Part shown: in pieces, positions 1 through 9,400 of the stretch
Layout of the letters: the number at the start of each line of letters is the position of its first letter
How positions within the stretch are numbered: position 1 is the stretch's first letter
NCBI GenBank assembly: GCA_029565395.1
Contig: JAKQOG010000178.1
Coordinates: forward strand, 62,001 to 126,000
DNA length: 64,000 nt
Source: Candidatus Hydrogenedentota bacterium
GTDB lineage: Bacteria; Hydrogenedentota; Hydrogenedentia; Hydrogenedentales; CAILVY01
Reading direction: 5' to 3'
The notes under the pieces: model-generated
What the model was told of the DNA's origin: nothing
What the model saw: the letters and a program-made list of their open reading frames with translations, nothing else
Databases searched by the model: none
Made by a program: the position numbers and the translations under genes

Positions 1-694
1 TCTCCCTGAACGCCAGGAAGCCGCACGCAACCTCGGCGTTGATGTGGCGCCTTCCGCCGCCGAACTGGCCGCCGCAAGCGACATCCTTGTCTTGTCTGTG
101 AAGCCACAGACCATGGAAACAGCCCTGCAAGTCGCAGGCCCCCATGTGAAGCCTTCCGCACTTATCATCTCCATCGCGGCGGGCATTTCCATCGCTTGGC
201 TGCAAAAACGCCTTCCCGAAGGCGTTCATATCATCCGCGTCATGCCCAACACCCCCGCGCTGGTTCAGGCGGGAGCGGCCGGCGTGGCCCTGGGACCCAC
301 CTGTACGGATCAAGATGCCGCCGTGGCGCGTGTCCTCTTCGAGGCGGTGGGGATCGTTGAGATAGTGGCGGAAAAAGACATCGACGCGGTGACTGCCCTC
401 AGCGGAAGCGGCCCGGCATATTTCTTTTACGTGGTGGAATGCCTCGTGCGTGCGGCGAAGGCTGAAGGACTCGAGGAAAGCGTAGCCACCCGGCTGGCGG
501 TGCAAACCCTGCTCGGCGCGGGGCATCTGCTGAAAACCAGCGGGACGTCCGCCGCGGAACTCCGCCAAAAAGTGACATCGAAAGGCGGCACTACGGAAGC
601 AGCTTTGAAACGGTTTCAAGAAGAAGGTTTGGAACGAATCGTCCAGGAAGCCGTGCGCGCGGCGGCCATGCGGTCCCGCGAACTCGGCGCCTGA
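1..694 (+). CDS. proC: pyrroline-5-carboxylate reductase, 5' end cut by window
   Basis: Catalyses the last step of proline synthesis, NAD(P)H-dependent reduction of pyrroline-5-carboxylate, in the cytoplasm. The frame is open from base 2, so the gene begins left of the window; about 230 residues are visible against a usual ~270, so roughly 40 N-terminal residues including the nucleotide-binding glycine loop are missing. Visible family motifs are MPNTPALVQAGAAG, the ALSGSGPAYF signature and VTSKGGTTEAAL near the C terminus. It is followed after 16 bases by the divIVA-like gene, an arrangement close to the proC-yggT-divIVA neighbourhoods of many bacteria. The family call is firm. Confidence 0.95.
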   Translation, partial: LPERQEAARNLGVDVAPSAAELAAASDILVLSVKPQTMETALQVAGPHVKPSALIISIAAGISIAWLQKRLPEGVHIIRVMPNTPALVQAGAAGVALGPTCTDQDAAVARVLFEAVGIVEIVAEKDIDAVTALSGSGPAYFFYVVECLVRAAKAEGLEESVATRLAVQTLLGAGHLLKTSGTSAAELRQKVTSKGGTTEAALKRFQEEGLERIVQEAVRAAAMRSRELGA

Positions 695-710
695 CCACAG
701 GAGAAAGACC

Positions 711-1316
711 ATGGAAGAAGCAACGAATGACATCGATGTGGCGGCCCTTGCTGGCGAAGAAGTCAGTGCAACCCCCAAGGACATCTACAACGTCAGTTTT
801 AAAGGCAAAGTTTTCGGCGGGTATGACCGAAACGAGGTCGATGCGTTTCTCGAACGCGTCGCCGCGTCGTACGAACTGGTGCTGAACAAGCTCGCTGAGG
901 CCAGGGAACAAAACGATGCCATGGCCGCCGAAGCCCAAGCCTTCCGCGAAATGGAGCACAGCCTCCGGCAGGCCCTTGTCAGCGCGCAGAAAATGTCCGA
1001 AGAAACCCTCGACGCCGCCAAGCGCCAGGCCGACGCATTGCTCGAACAGGCCCGTTCCGCCAAGGAACGCGCGGAAATCGACGCCCAGCATCTGCCCGAC
1101 GCCCTGCGCGATGAAATCGATGCGCTCAAGGCCGAACGCGCACGAATCCGAAAGGATCTGGTTTCCATCCTTGAGACCCATGCTTCCCTTGTGGAGAACA
1201 TCCCCTCCGCGGAAAGCGAAATGGACGATATGGCTGGCAGCTTCGCGCCCGAACCTCCCGACGCGGTGAACGTGGACCGCGAACCGTGGCTCGGACAGCA
1301 GGAGCATGAAGAATGA
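711..1316 (+). CDS. DivIVA-domain coiled-coil protein
   Basis: A 201-residue member of the DivIVA/GpsB family, which binds curved membrane at poles and division sites and recruits cell-wall or division proteins. After an acidic ~20-residue leader comes the N-terminal DivIVA lipid-binding signature (YNVSFKGKVFGGYDRNEVDA, about residues 26-45), then a Glu/Ala/Arg/Lys-rich coiled coil to about residue 165 and a disordered acidic tail. An AGGAGA ribosome-binding site sits just before the ATG. The stop overlaps the start of the next gene (ATGA), so the two are probably translationally coupled. The exact partner cannot be told from sequence. Confidence 0.85.
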   Translation: MEEATNDIDVAALAGEEVSATPKDIYNVSFKGKVFGGYDRNEVDAFLERVAASYELVLNKLAEAREQNDAMAAEAQAFREMEHSLRQALVSAQKMSEETLDAAKRQADALLEQARSAKERAEIDAQHLPDALRDEIDALKAERARIRKDLVSILETHASLVENIPSAESEMDDMAGSFAPEPPDAVNVDREPWLGQQEHEE

Positions 1317-2095
1317 CCTTGCTCACCGTGGCCGCGTTGGCATTACTGGGCGCGGGAGACCCCTCCTTCGACCAGTTTTTCGCCGACTTCACGAAAAAAC
1401 GCGACGGCATTGAAGCGCTCGAAGCGCGTTTTACCCAAAAGAGCATTGTGCCGGAGGAAACCCTCACCACCGAGGGCGGGCTCGTCTACAGCAAGCCCCG
1501 GCGTATTGTCTTTCGCACCGACAGTCCGAACCGCGCCACCCTCATCGAGGAAAGCCGCGTTTGCGAATACGAACCGGAAATTAAACAACTTGTTATCTAT
1601 GACATTGAAGATAACCCACGCGCCGATGTCTTTTTCCTCGGTTTCGACAACGACACCGAGAACCTGCGGAAATCCTATGAGGTGAGCCTCTTTACGACGT
1701 CCGAGGATCCCCAGGGTTCGCGCGGACTCCTGGTCAAGCCGAAGAAAAAGGAAGACGAGGAGCCGCTCTTTATCGAAGCCAAACTCTACCTCCGCGATAA
1801 GGATTATCTGCCCTACCGCATCCAGGTCATCAATGACAAGGAATCGCAGGTCGACATTGCAATCAAGGAATACAAGGTCAACGTCAAGCTCGATCCCGCA
1901 AAACTCCAAATAGCCGTGCCCGAAGGCACCAAAGTCATCGAAAACGACGACGTCCTCGAAACCGTGGGGCCCGAGGGAAAAACCTATCCCGATGCGCTGC
2001 GCTTTAGTGTGTCCATGCCTGAAGAAAAACCTTCCTCCGTGCAGGTGAAAGACCTCGCGCCGCCTGCCCCCGAAGAGGCGCAGAAAACACCGTGA
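1313..2095 (+). CDS. LolA-like outer-membrane lipoprotein carrier
   Basis: A 260-residue protein of the LolA fold, periplasmic chaperones that shuttle lipoproteins from the inner to the outer membrane. The N terminus is a short hydrophobic segment (MTLLTVAALALLGAG) that could be a minimal signal peptide. It is followed by the typical LolA start, in which a helix ends in ALEARFTQKS and leads to beta strands such as GGLVYSKPRRIVFRTD. The C-terminal 40 residues are Pro/Glu-rich and unlike LolA. The ATG overlaps the divIVA-like stop, and the maf start overlaps this stop, so it is inside a tight operon. A LolA-related paralogue with another cargo is possible. Confidence 0.7.
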   Translation: MTLLTVAALALLGAGDPSFDQFFADFTKKRDGIEALEARFTQKSIVPEETLTTEGGLVYSKPRRIVFRTDSPNRATLIEESRVCEYEPEIKQLVIYDIEDNPRADVFFLGFDNDTENLRKSYEVSLFTTSEDPQGSRGLLVKPKKKEDEEPLFIEAKLYLRDKDYLPYRIQVINDKESQVDIAIKEYKVNVKLDPAKLQIAVPEGTKVIENDDVLETVGPEGKTYPDALRFSVSMPEEKPSSVQVKDLAPPAPEEAQKTP

Positions 2096-2700
2096 TACCC
2101 CTCGTACTCGCTTCCGCTTCCCCGCGCCGCCGCGCACTGCTCGCCGCGCTCGGCCTCGAATTCGAGGTGATCACCAGCGACGCCCCCGAAGTCGACCACG
2201 GCGCCGTACCCGCCGCCATCGTTGAAGCCAACGCCCGCGCAAAACGCGACGACGTCGCCCGCAAACTCACGCATCACGCCGTTATCATCGCCGCCGACAC
2301 CCTCGTCTTCCTTGACGAACACGTCCTCTCCAAACCCGCCGATCAGGCCGAAGCCCGCGCCATGCTCCGCCGCCTCTCCGGCAACACCCACCAGGTTGTC
2401 ACCGGCCTCGCCGTCATCAATACCCAAACCGGCCAGACCGCCGAAGGCGCCGAAACCACCGACGTCACCTTCCGCTCCCTCACCGACGCCGAAATCCACC
2501 GCTTCGTCGACATTGTCAATCCCATCGACCGCGCCGGCGCCTACACCGTCGACGGACCCGGCAGCCTCCTCGTCGCCCGATACGACGGCTGCTACCAAAA
2601 CGTCCTCGGACTCCCCATCGTCAAACTCGACAAACTCCTCCGCACCATCGGCCTCCACCTCTTCGATCACATCCACCCTCACCTCGCCTCGTTTCTCTAA
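2092..2700 (+). CDS. maf: Maf-family nucleotide pyrophosphatase
   Basis: A 202-residue Maf protein. The family hydrolyses non-canonical or modified nucleoside triphosphates (dTTP/UTP type in this branch) and was first named for septum inhibition. The N-terminal SASPRR motif (residues 8-13), the AADTLV block around residue 67, KPADQAEARAMLRRLSG and the AGAYTVDGPGSLLV block are all present, so it appears complete and active. The start is a GTG overlapping the preceding stop (GTGA). It is the last gene of the proC-divIVA-lolA-maf run; the 120 bases after it contain no clear terminator. Confidence 0.93.
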   Translation: MIPLVLASASPRRRALLAALGLEFEVITSDAPEVDHGAVPAAIVEANARAKRDDVARKLTHHAVIIAADTLVFLDEHVLSKPADQAEARAMLRRLSGNTHQVVTGLAVINTQTGQTAEGAETTDVTFRSLTDAEIHRFVDIVNPIDRAGAYTVDGPGSLLVARYDGCYQNVLGLPIVKLDKLLRTIGLHLFDHIHPHLASFL

Positions 2701-2824
2701 ATCGCCCCCGTTATCCCCGCGCAGGGAGCCTTCCAAAAAGTACATATTCAATTTTTTATAATTTTGATCCGTTTGAAGACCATAATCCTAATGCTTCGGG
2801 TCTCACACCTTTTCGGGCTACCCC

Positions 2825-3883
2825 TCAGGATAAGGGAAACGTCACGCGTTTGCCGGATTCGGAGGACTGGTAGGCGCCGAGGATCATTTCGGTGGCGATG
2901 CGGCCGTCTTCGGCGGTGGCGGGAGGCGGGGTTTCGGCGATGAGGCTGTCGAGCCAGGGGCGGGGCACGTTGCGGATGCGGTCGCCCTGGCCGCCGGGCG
3001 GGATGGGCACGTCCTGGATGTCCCAGTCGTTTTCGCCGTAGCGGAAGACTTTGAGCGCGGGGCCATCGGGACAGCGCGGCACGCCGCAGGCGGGGCCGTC
3101 ACCGTAGTTCTGGATGAGCACGCCTTTGCTACCGTAGATTTCGGTGGTGCCTTCGGCGGCCATGACGACGGAACTGTTGAAAATCGTGCCCATTTCGCCA
3201 TGACGGAAGCGGTAGATGGCATAGCCGTTGTCGTCGGGCGCGATGTTAGTGATGATGTTGTCGATTTCCGCCATGACGCTCACCGGCTTGCCGAAAATCC
3301 AGTTGAACCAGTCGGCGGGATGGACGGCGTCGTCCATGAACATGCCCTTGTTCTTGTCGGCCTCGATGTGCCAGCGGGTGAGGCCGTTGACGAAGGAGTC
3401 CATGAGCAGCACGCCGATGCAGTGGCGGCGGCGGATCACCGCAATATCACCGAGCATGCCGGAATGCACGATTTCGCGGATGCGGATGTTGGCGGGGTCA
3501 TGGCGCATTTGAAACGCCATGGCGAAGTGGATGCCCGCTTTGTTCACGGCGGCGATGATAGTGTCGCAGGCTTCCATGGAAAAGGCGAGGGGCTTTTGCA
3601 GCAGGATATGCTTGCCCGCCTGTGCGGCGGCGACGGCGAGTTCTTCGTGGCGGCTGGTTTCGCCGCCGATGATGACCGCCTGCACATCCGGGTGATGGAG
3701 CACATCCTCGATGTGCGGCGTGTAACGCATGCCCGCGTTCTCGCAGAGGGGCTTGCCGCGCTCGGGCTTATCATCGTAGCCGATCACAAGCCTCGCATCA
3801 TCGAAATGCTTCATGACTTCCGCGTACGCCTGTACGTGTCCATGTGCAAAACTCAGAAACCCGATGCCAACCGGCGATTTCAT
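2825..3883 (-). CDS. Gfo/Idh/MocA-family oxidoreductase
   Basis: A 352-residue NAD(P)-dependent sugar or polyol oxidoreductase of the Gfo/Idh/MocA family. The N-terminal half is a Rossmann domain; the family EKP motif that holds the catalytic lysine appears as LLQKPLA, keeping the lysine but with Gln for Glu. The C-terminal half carries the usual beta-sheet substrate domain, including HPADWFNWIFGKP. Its start lies three bases after the stop of the mttB-like gene, so the two form one transcript. Substrate cannot be assigned; the pairing suggests that both act on one compound, perhaps a methylated or sugar-derived quaternary amine. Confidence 0.85.
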   Translation of the reverse strand: MKSPVGIGFLSFAHGHVQAYAEVMKHFDDARLVIGYDDKPERGKPLCENAGMRYTPHIEDVLHHPDVQAVIIGGETSRHEELAVAAAQAGKHILLQKPLAFSMEACDTIIAAVNKAGIHFAMAFQMRHDPANIRIREIVHSGMLGDIAVIRRRHCIGVLLMDSFVNGLTRWHIEADKNKGMFMDDAVHPADWFNWIFGKPVSVMAEIDNIITNIAPDDNGYAIYRFRHGEMGTIFNSSVVMAAEGTTEIYGSKGVLIQNYGDGPACGVPRCPDGPALKVFRYGENDWDIQDVPIPPGGQGDRIRNVPRPWLDSLIAETPPPATAEDGRIATEMILGAYQSSESGKRVTFPLS

Positions 3884-3886
3884 TCG

Positions 3887-5320
3887 CTAGATCTCCTTTT
3901 CAATACATTGCCGAAGGACATTTTCAACGGCGGCGCGGCGGGCGGCGTCCAACGGCGCGCCCGGCTGCGTGCGCATCTCACGGATAGCGTCCCGCGCAAG
4001 TTGATAGGTGTCTTTGCCGCCCTGGGCCATCCACGTAGCGAAGGGGCCGCGCACCGCCAGTTTTGGCAGGAAATGTTCATTCGAACGAAGCCACTCCAAC
4101 GTATGCATCGACTCCATGTAGCCCGAACCGCGAGGCCCGACCTCTTTTACGAGATCCGCCGCGATGGTGGCATCATTCACTTCAATGCCTTGTGCCATGC
4201 GGCGCGCCATCGCGGAGATTTCTTCGTCCATGAGCAGTTGCTCTTGACTGCAGGTCATACCCGTGGCGAACATGCCGCAATTGACGATCAGATCATTCCC
4301 TGCGGCCACGGCGCAGAGCGTGCTCAGCGTTTTTTCCCAGGCGTTTTGTTCGTCGTGGGCGTGGTTGTCGGAATTGGGCGCGGTGGTGTGCGACGGCACA
4401 TGATAGAACCGCGCAAGCTGCGCGCCCGCGATGCGGCACAGGCTGGTTTCCACGGAACCGACCAGCGCAAAGCCGGTGCGCATGTCGACGGTGGTCCAGG
4501 AATTGGCATAGAGCACGTTCGCGCCCGGCTTGAGCAATTGCGCGATCACGATGCCGGAAAGACACTCCGCGTTGTTCACGGTCAAGAGGCCCGCCAAGGT
4601 GTAAGGCGCGGAAAAACCCGCGATGGGTTCGGGCAGGATCGCGAGGGGCACGCCGGTTTCCACCGTATCGCGCACGGCCTCGCACACGCCCGACTCCCAA
4701 AACAACGGGCTGGTGGGCGACAATTGACTGATGCCGTAGACCTGCTTCCGCATGTTGCCATTGAACGCGCCCCGCAGCATTTCGATCACGGCATGATTCA
4801 CCGGGGCATTGTCCGTGGAAAAAAAGATCGGCTTGCGGCTGTTCTCGATACAGGCTTTCACGCCATAGAGCAAGGTGGCCTTGGGAACCGGCACGTCCTG
4901 CGGCATCACGGGAATGCCGATCATGTCGATATTCGGAAGCGCCTCGCAAAGCCGAGCAAATTGTTCCACATCCGCGACGGTTGAGGGCCTCGTTTCGCCC
5001 GTTTCAGAGTCCACCCAGAACACCGCATTGTGCCCGGCGGCGATTTTCGAGGTCCCATTACCCAGTACAAAGGACTCTTTCCCCTCACGGTCAAACACCG
5101 CGAAGTGCCGCGGGACTGTAGCCAGCGCCGCTTCCACCCGCGCGCGGGGCATTCGCACGACGGCGGCATTCTCGTCCACCGGCAGGCCGGACTCTTTCAG
5201 GAATGCCAGCATGCGCGGTTCCAGGACCTTTACCCCGGTGTTTTCCAAAATATCCAAGCTGGCCTCATGAATGGCCTGGGTATCCCCGTCTGATAGCACC
5301 GAAAATGTTGCAAGTTGCAT
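3887..5320 (-). CDS. MttB-family (non-pyrrolysine) corrinoid methyltransferase
   Basis: A 477-residue member of the trimethylamine methyltransferase (MttB) superfamily. Characterised relatives move a methyl group from a methylated amine to a corrinoid protein. True trimethylamine enzymes need an in-frame amber codon read as pyrrolysine; this frame is uninterrupted, so it belongs to the non-pyrrolysine branch, which includes glycine betaine methyltransferase. Typical blocks are LDILENTGVKV near the N terminus, FWVDSETGETRPST, and GSGYMESMHTLEWLRSNEHF near the C terminus. No corrinoid protein, activase or second methyltransferase is next to it. It is co-transcribed with the Gfo/Idh/MocA gene downstream. 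Confidence 0.85.
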   Translation of the reverse strand: MQLATFSVLSDGDTQAIHEASLDILENTGVKVLEPRMLAFLKESGLPVDENAAVVRMPRARVEAALATVPRHFAVFDREGKESFVLGNGTSKIAAGHNAVFWVDSETGETRPSTVADVEQFARLCEALPNIDMIGIPVMPQDVPVPKATLLYGVKACIENSRKPIFFSTDNAPVNHAVIEMLRGAFNGNMRKQVYGISQLSPTSPLFWESGVCEAVRDTVETGVPLAILPEPIAGFSAPYTLAGLLTVNNAECLSGIVIAQLLKPGANVLYANSWTTVDMRTGFALVGSVETSLCRIAGAQLARFYHVPSHTTAPNSDNHAHDEQNAWEKTLSTLCAVAAGNDLIVNCGMFATGMTCSQEQLLMDEEISAMARRMAQGIEVNDATIAADLVKEVGPRGSGYMESMHTLEWLRSNEHFLPKLAVRGPFATWMAQGGKDTYQLARDAIREMRTQPGAPLDAARRAAVENVLRQCIEKEI

Positions 5321-5454
5321 AGTTTCTCCTGAAAACTAAAAAAAAGAACTTCTAAAGTATGATGGCCATGCCCCGGCTTCATAATCAAATCAGCCCAAAA
5401 CGATTGCTACCCCTACACCCAATTTTATGTAGGCAAAACCGTACGCACGCGGTT

Positions 5455-5564
5455 GGGAGGGCGAGGCTCCTGCCGAGCCGTGAAACAAGATCGGGAGAAC
5501 CGTGGAGCCATGCGCAGTACAAGGTATGTTTAGTTCTACGGCTCGGCAGGAGCCTCGCCCTCCC
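5455..5564. repeat. palindromic repeat, copy 1 (26-bp arms)
   Basis: Two perfect 26-base arms face each other: the left begins GGGAGGGCGAGGCTCCTGCC at 5455-5480, and the right arm at 5539-5564 is its exact reverse complement. The 58-base centre contains ACAAGATCGGGA, also found in the second copy at 19844-19950. In single-strand form it would make a very stable hairpin. Apart from a candidate promoter at 5599-5628, this repeat is the only structure I see in the gene-free stretch 5321-5725. Small ORFs across it, whose translations contain GEAPAEP or AGASPS, are artefacts of the repeat. Confidence 0.9.
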
Positions 5565-5598
5565 GTGTAAAAAATCCCGCCCCGCCCCTCTTTTTTGC

Positions 5599-5628
5599 TT
5601 GACTTCTAACTGTTTGATATGATACAAT
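5599..5628 (+). promoter_or_regulatory. candidate sigma-70 promoter
   Basis: TTGACT (5599-5604) and TACAAT (5623-5628) are separated by 18 bases, in AT-rich DNA about 100 bases before the 5726 start. An overlapping TATGAT offers an alternative -10 with poor spacing. It would drive the exported Skp-like protein gene. Confidence 0.45.
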
Positions 5629-5725
5629 TAGACCGTGAACAGTAGAATCCGGGGCGCGGGAAAGGGAAAACAGCCCCAATGAGGGGTGTTTTAACCATAC
5701 GCCCCATACACAGGAGGAAGAGATC

Positions 5726-6433
5726 ATGGTGTGCGATGTTCTGCTCAATGGCGTGTTTGTGGTGTTGACCTTTTTCTGCGGTCCGGTCTTCCTGGATACC
5801 GCGATGAATACGGAAGCTGCTGATGGGGCAACGAATTCCCTTTCAAGCGTGTGGCCTTCAATACTGCCGGAAGAAAAGGTGGTTCGTATTGGGACCTATG
5901 ATTCCAGATCGATCGCCATAGCCTATTTGGGATCCCGCGCTTATAAACAAACGATGGATGAATACTGGCGGGTGTATGAAACGGCGAAGAAGGAAGGCGA
6001 TCAACAGCGGATTGCCGAACTGGATGCACTGGCCACTGAACGGCAGAAAAGGATGTTCAACCAGGGTTTCAGTATTGCGTGGGTCGATGAATCTTTTACA
6101 TCGATTGGGGACAAATTGCCGGAGGTTGCCAAGAATGCTGGGGTAACCTGTATTGTTCCCATATGGCACGATAAAATACAGGCCAGGGTGTGCCCGCTTG
6201 AAAGTATTGACATAACGATGGCATTAGTGAATGAACTGACATCGGATCCCTGGCTTCGTACTTGCGCTTTAAACGTTCAGGGGCTTTGGCCGTTACCGAG
6301 ATTAACCACAAGCGATCCTGTTCCACGCATAATGCAATCGACAGGACTTAATGATTTAAAAGGGTCTGAGCTATTTCAAATGATGAAAATGGGTTTTTCG
6401 TTGTGGAATATATGCGATGTGCGCTCATGGTAA
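5726..6433 (+). CDS. exported Skp/OmpH-like protein
   Basis: A 235-residue hypothetical protein. The first ~20 residues form a hydrophobic export signal. Residues ~52-170 resemble the OmpH/Skp pattern: a strand (RIGTYDSRSIAIAYLGS), a charged helical arm (MDEYWRVYETAKKEGD and onward) and a return strand ending with a ~VNEL helix. Skp proteins are trimeric periplasmic chaperones; this is an inference from pattern only. The start is supported by an AGGAGGAAG ribosome-binding site. The C-terminal ~60 residues match nothing I know. GC content is lower than in its neighbours. Confidence 0.5.
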   Translation: MVCDVLLNGVFVVLTFFCGPVFLDTAMNTEAADGATNSLSSVWPSILPEEKVVRIGTYDSRSIAIAYLGSRAYKQTMDEYWRVYETAKKEGDQQRIAELDALATERQKRMFNQGFSIAWVDESFTSIGDKLPEVAKNAGVTCIVPIWHDKIQARVCPLESIDITMALVNELTSDPWLRTCALNVQGLWPLPRLTTSDPVPRIMQSTGLNDLKGSELFQMMKMGFSLWNICDVRSW

Positions 6434-6482
6434 CTTAATGAATGCGGACGTGATATAGTAGCTTTATGGGAGGCCCTCGCCT

Positions 6483-9400
6483 ATGGACTCAAAGGATGAA
6501 GTACGGCGTTTACGCAGGGATCTCGACGAGATCATTGCCCGGACCGGGGATCTTTCAACGCGTTTGGAAGCGCTGGAGAAAGGGGAAGCGCGGGTAACGC
6601 CGCTGAAGGAAGCATCCGCGGCGCCCAGTCAATCGAAACCTGTGGAACCTCCACCGATACCTTCCGCCGAACCGGAACACACCGGCCCGGCGCCTGTGCG
6701 CCCATTAAAGCATCCTGCTAGTGGCCGTGAATTCAGCCCTGGCATTCCGTCGTTCTTCCGTGGAGGAAAATTGGACCGGTATATCCGGGAACGGATCGAG
6801 GAGTTTCGCACCAAGAAGCGCGATCTTGGCTGGGAAGTGCTTTTGGGGACCTATTGGCTGCCGCGCGTGGCGGTGCTGTGCATTACGATTGCGGTGGTGT
6901 TCTTTTTATCGTTGGCGATAGAGCGTTGGGGCGCGCACTGGATGCCGCATCTGCGGGTGGGGATTGGCTACGCGGTCGCGGCGGGCCTGCTGTTCATGGC
7001 GTGGCGGTCCGAAAAAAAATATGGCGGATTAGCGCGCGTTCTATATGGCGGCGGCTTTGCCGTGATGTATTTTGTGACGTTCGCCACGCATTACATCCCC
7101 TTTGCGCGCGTGTTTGCGAATCCGGAGCCAACGCTGTTGCTGCTGACAGGTGTGATAGTGGCTTGGGCTGTCGTCGCGCAGATCCGGCAGTCCAAAATCA
7201 TTGCGGTGCTGGCCACCGTACTGGGTCATCTGACGGTGTTGCTCTCCACGTTTACCCTGGAGAAGCCTGGACTGGTTTCCATGGCAGGCCTCTTGGTGTT
7301 GAGCGCGGGCAGTGCATTCTTCCTGTTGCAAAACCGCTGGTACTATGTGGCGGCGCTGGGCATGCTGGGCGGCTACCTTAACTGTTTTTGCGTGCTTGCG
7401 CGCGGAGAGGGCACGAATCCAGTCTCCGATTTCACAGGTTCCATGGGTGCGCTCACGGCCCTGCTACTGATTTTTGCATTGGCGGAGCTGTTTTCCCCTG
7501 AAGATCTTCGGCGCAAGGTGCCGGTGTGGTTCCGCAGTGCCTTTATGACAGTGAACACGGTGTTGTTTCTGGTGTTGGGTACGATGCTGATGGAGCATTA
7601 CGCTTTCACCCGTCCGCATGAGGATCTGTTCCGAATCAGTGTGGCGGGGTTGATGGCGGTGATTGGAATGGCGTACCTGCACGTACGGTCCGCCGATTCG
7701 CTGTACAACGTGTATTTCACTAAAGCGACGGCCCTGCTGACGCTTGCAATTGCTACCCGGTATGGCGGCAGCACGCTGTCGGCGTGGCTGGCGGTGGAGA
7801 CGGTGCTCTTGCTGGTGTCCGCGCAACGTTCCGGGTTGATTGTGATGCGGCTTCTGGCGTTTGCGTTGGGCGGCATCGCGCTGATCCAGTCGGTTTCCAC
7901 AGCGATCCATCTTGCGCCTATTGCTTATGCTTCACCGGAGTATTCAAGGCATCTATTTGAGGCGTTGCTGGGTGTTGCGGCGTTTCTCGTTTCCTCGCAG
8001 TTGTACCAGCGGACGAACTGGGTGTTTCGCTCGCCGAAGTCTCTTCCGTTTTCGCCAGATGCGGCGCCGGAAATGGCGGCATTCTGTTGGAATCTGGATC
8101 TGATTGCAGAATGTCCCGCGCAACTCAAGGATGGAAAGAAACCGTTGGAAGGCTTGCTGTTTCCATATGTATATGCACTGTCGGGCGCGGTGATATTTTT
8201 GGCACACGTTGGATCATTGTCGCAGGAGGGACATCGCTTCGCAACGGTAGCCGGGTTTGCCCTGATGTTGTCGGCAATGGCGGCTCTTCTGAATTCCAAA
8301 CCGTTTGGATTGGCGGCATTGGGATCGCTTCTTCTACCGGCGTTGCCGGTGGGCGCGCCGGAAATTTTAGGTTCCGCGCCAGAGGGTATGGCGGTACGGA
8401 TTGCAGGCTTAGTAATGGTGGGCGCGGTGGCTTTAATGTCTGAAAAACAGCTTTTCGGAAAATATACTGGCTTGTCATTTCATCAAAAAAAAGCCTCGCC
8501 GTATTTATTGTATTTTGCAGGTGCTTTACTCGCGATTTTCCTGTTAATAAAGGAATTTCCGGGTGTGAACGGCATTTTCGCGCTAGCGGCAGGAGCAGTG
8601 GCGGCGGCGGGTTTGTTTTTAGTGTTGCACCCCGCTGCATGGGCGATTATTTCCTGCGGGTATGTGCTTGCGGGAAGTCTGGTATTTATCCCTGATGCAT
8701 CATATTACCTGCAAAAAGATCCGGAGCGATTTGGTGTGGCGGCCGCAGTATTAGTGGGATTATCTTTAATGGCGGATCGCTATTTCGCCTTTTTCCGTCA
8801 ACGCACCGCAGCAAGCCCGTATGTATGTGCACTCGTCGTGGTAAATGCGGCGCTGGTTCTCCCGAGCTATTTCGAGGTGCGCATCGATCCTGTCTGGCTG
8901 ATGACGCTGACCGCCGTGGCGGGATATGGCTTTTTGCTCTACTGGGGGGTGTTTCGTTCCCCGGCGGCACTGGTGATTTCTCTCGTCATCATGCTCTACG
9001 CTTCCGCCCGTCATTCGTTTTTTATATTTGATGAAAATTCCCTTGAAACGGGTTTGGTGGTTGCGTTTGTGCTTCTTGCGGTGTTCTGGGTACTGCTGGA
9101 GCGCTTTTACACCCGGTGGGCGCCGAATCTGAATGCGGCGGGGAGACTGAAGTTTCTCAATAAGCCCGAAAATGCCGTGATTCCCATCGTGTTGGCCACG
9201 GGCGTGCTGTTGATCCTGCTGGACCGGATTCCCCATCTCGCCAACACACAATTAGCCCTGATCACAATCGGATGGTTCGTGCTCGCGGCGGTGCTGTTCC
9301 TGTTGTCACTCGTTTTCCGTCAACGCTTCTACCGTTATGCCGGATTGGCGGTCATTCTGCTTTCCCTGGGCCGTCTGTTCCTGATTGACATGAAAGAACA

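Noticed and set aside
3200-4984. 594-codon open frame on the plus strand
   Set aside because: It lies antisense to the Gfo/Idh and MttB genes, which have clear family motifs; open antisense frames are common in GC-rich coding DNA.
3887-5320. Pyrrolysine (amber) site in the MttB gene
   Set aside because: The reading frame has no in-frame TAG, so a pyrrolysine enzyme is excluded.
5385-5748. Small ORFs whose translations contain GRARLLPSR or GEAPAEP
   Set aside because: They run through the palindromic repeat and have no ribosome-binding site; the peptides reflect the repeat itself.
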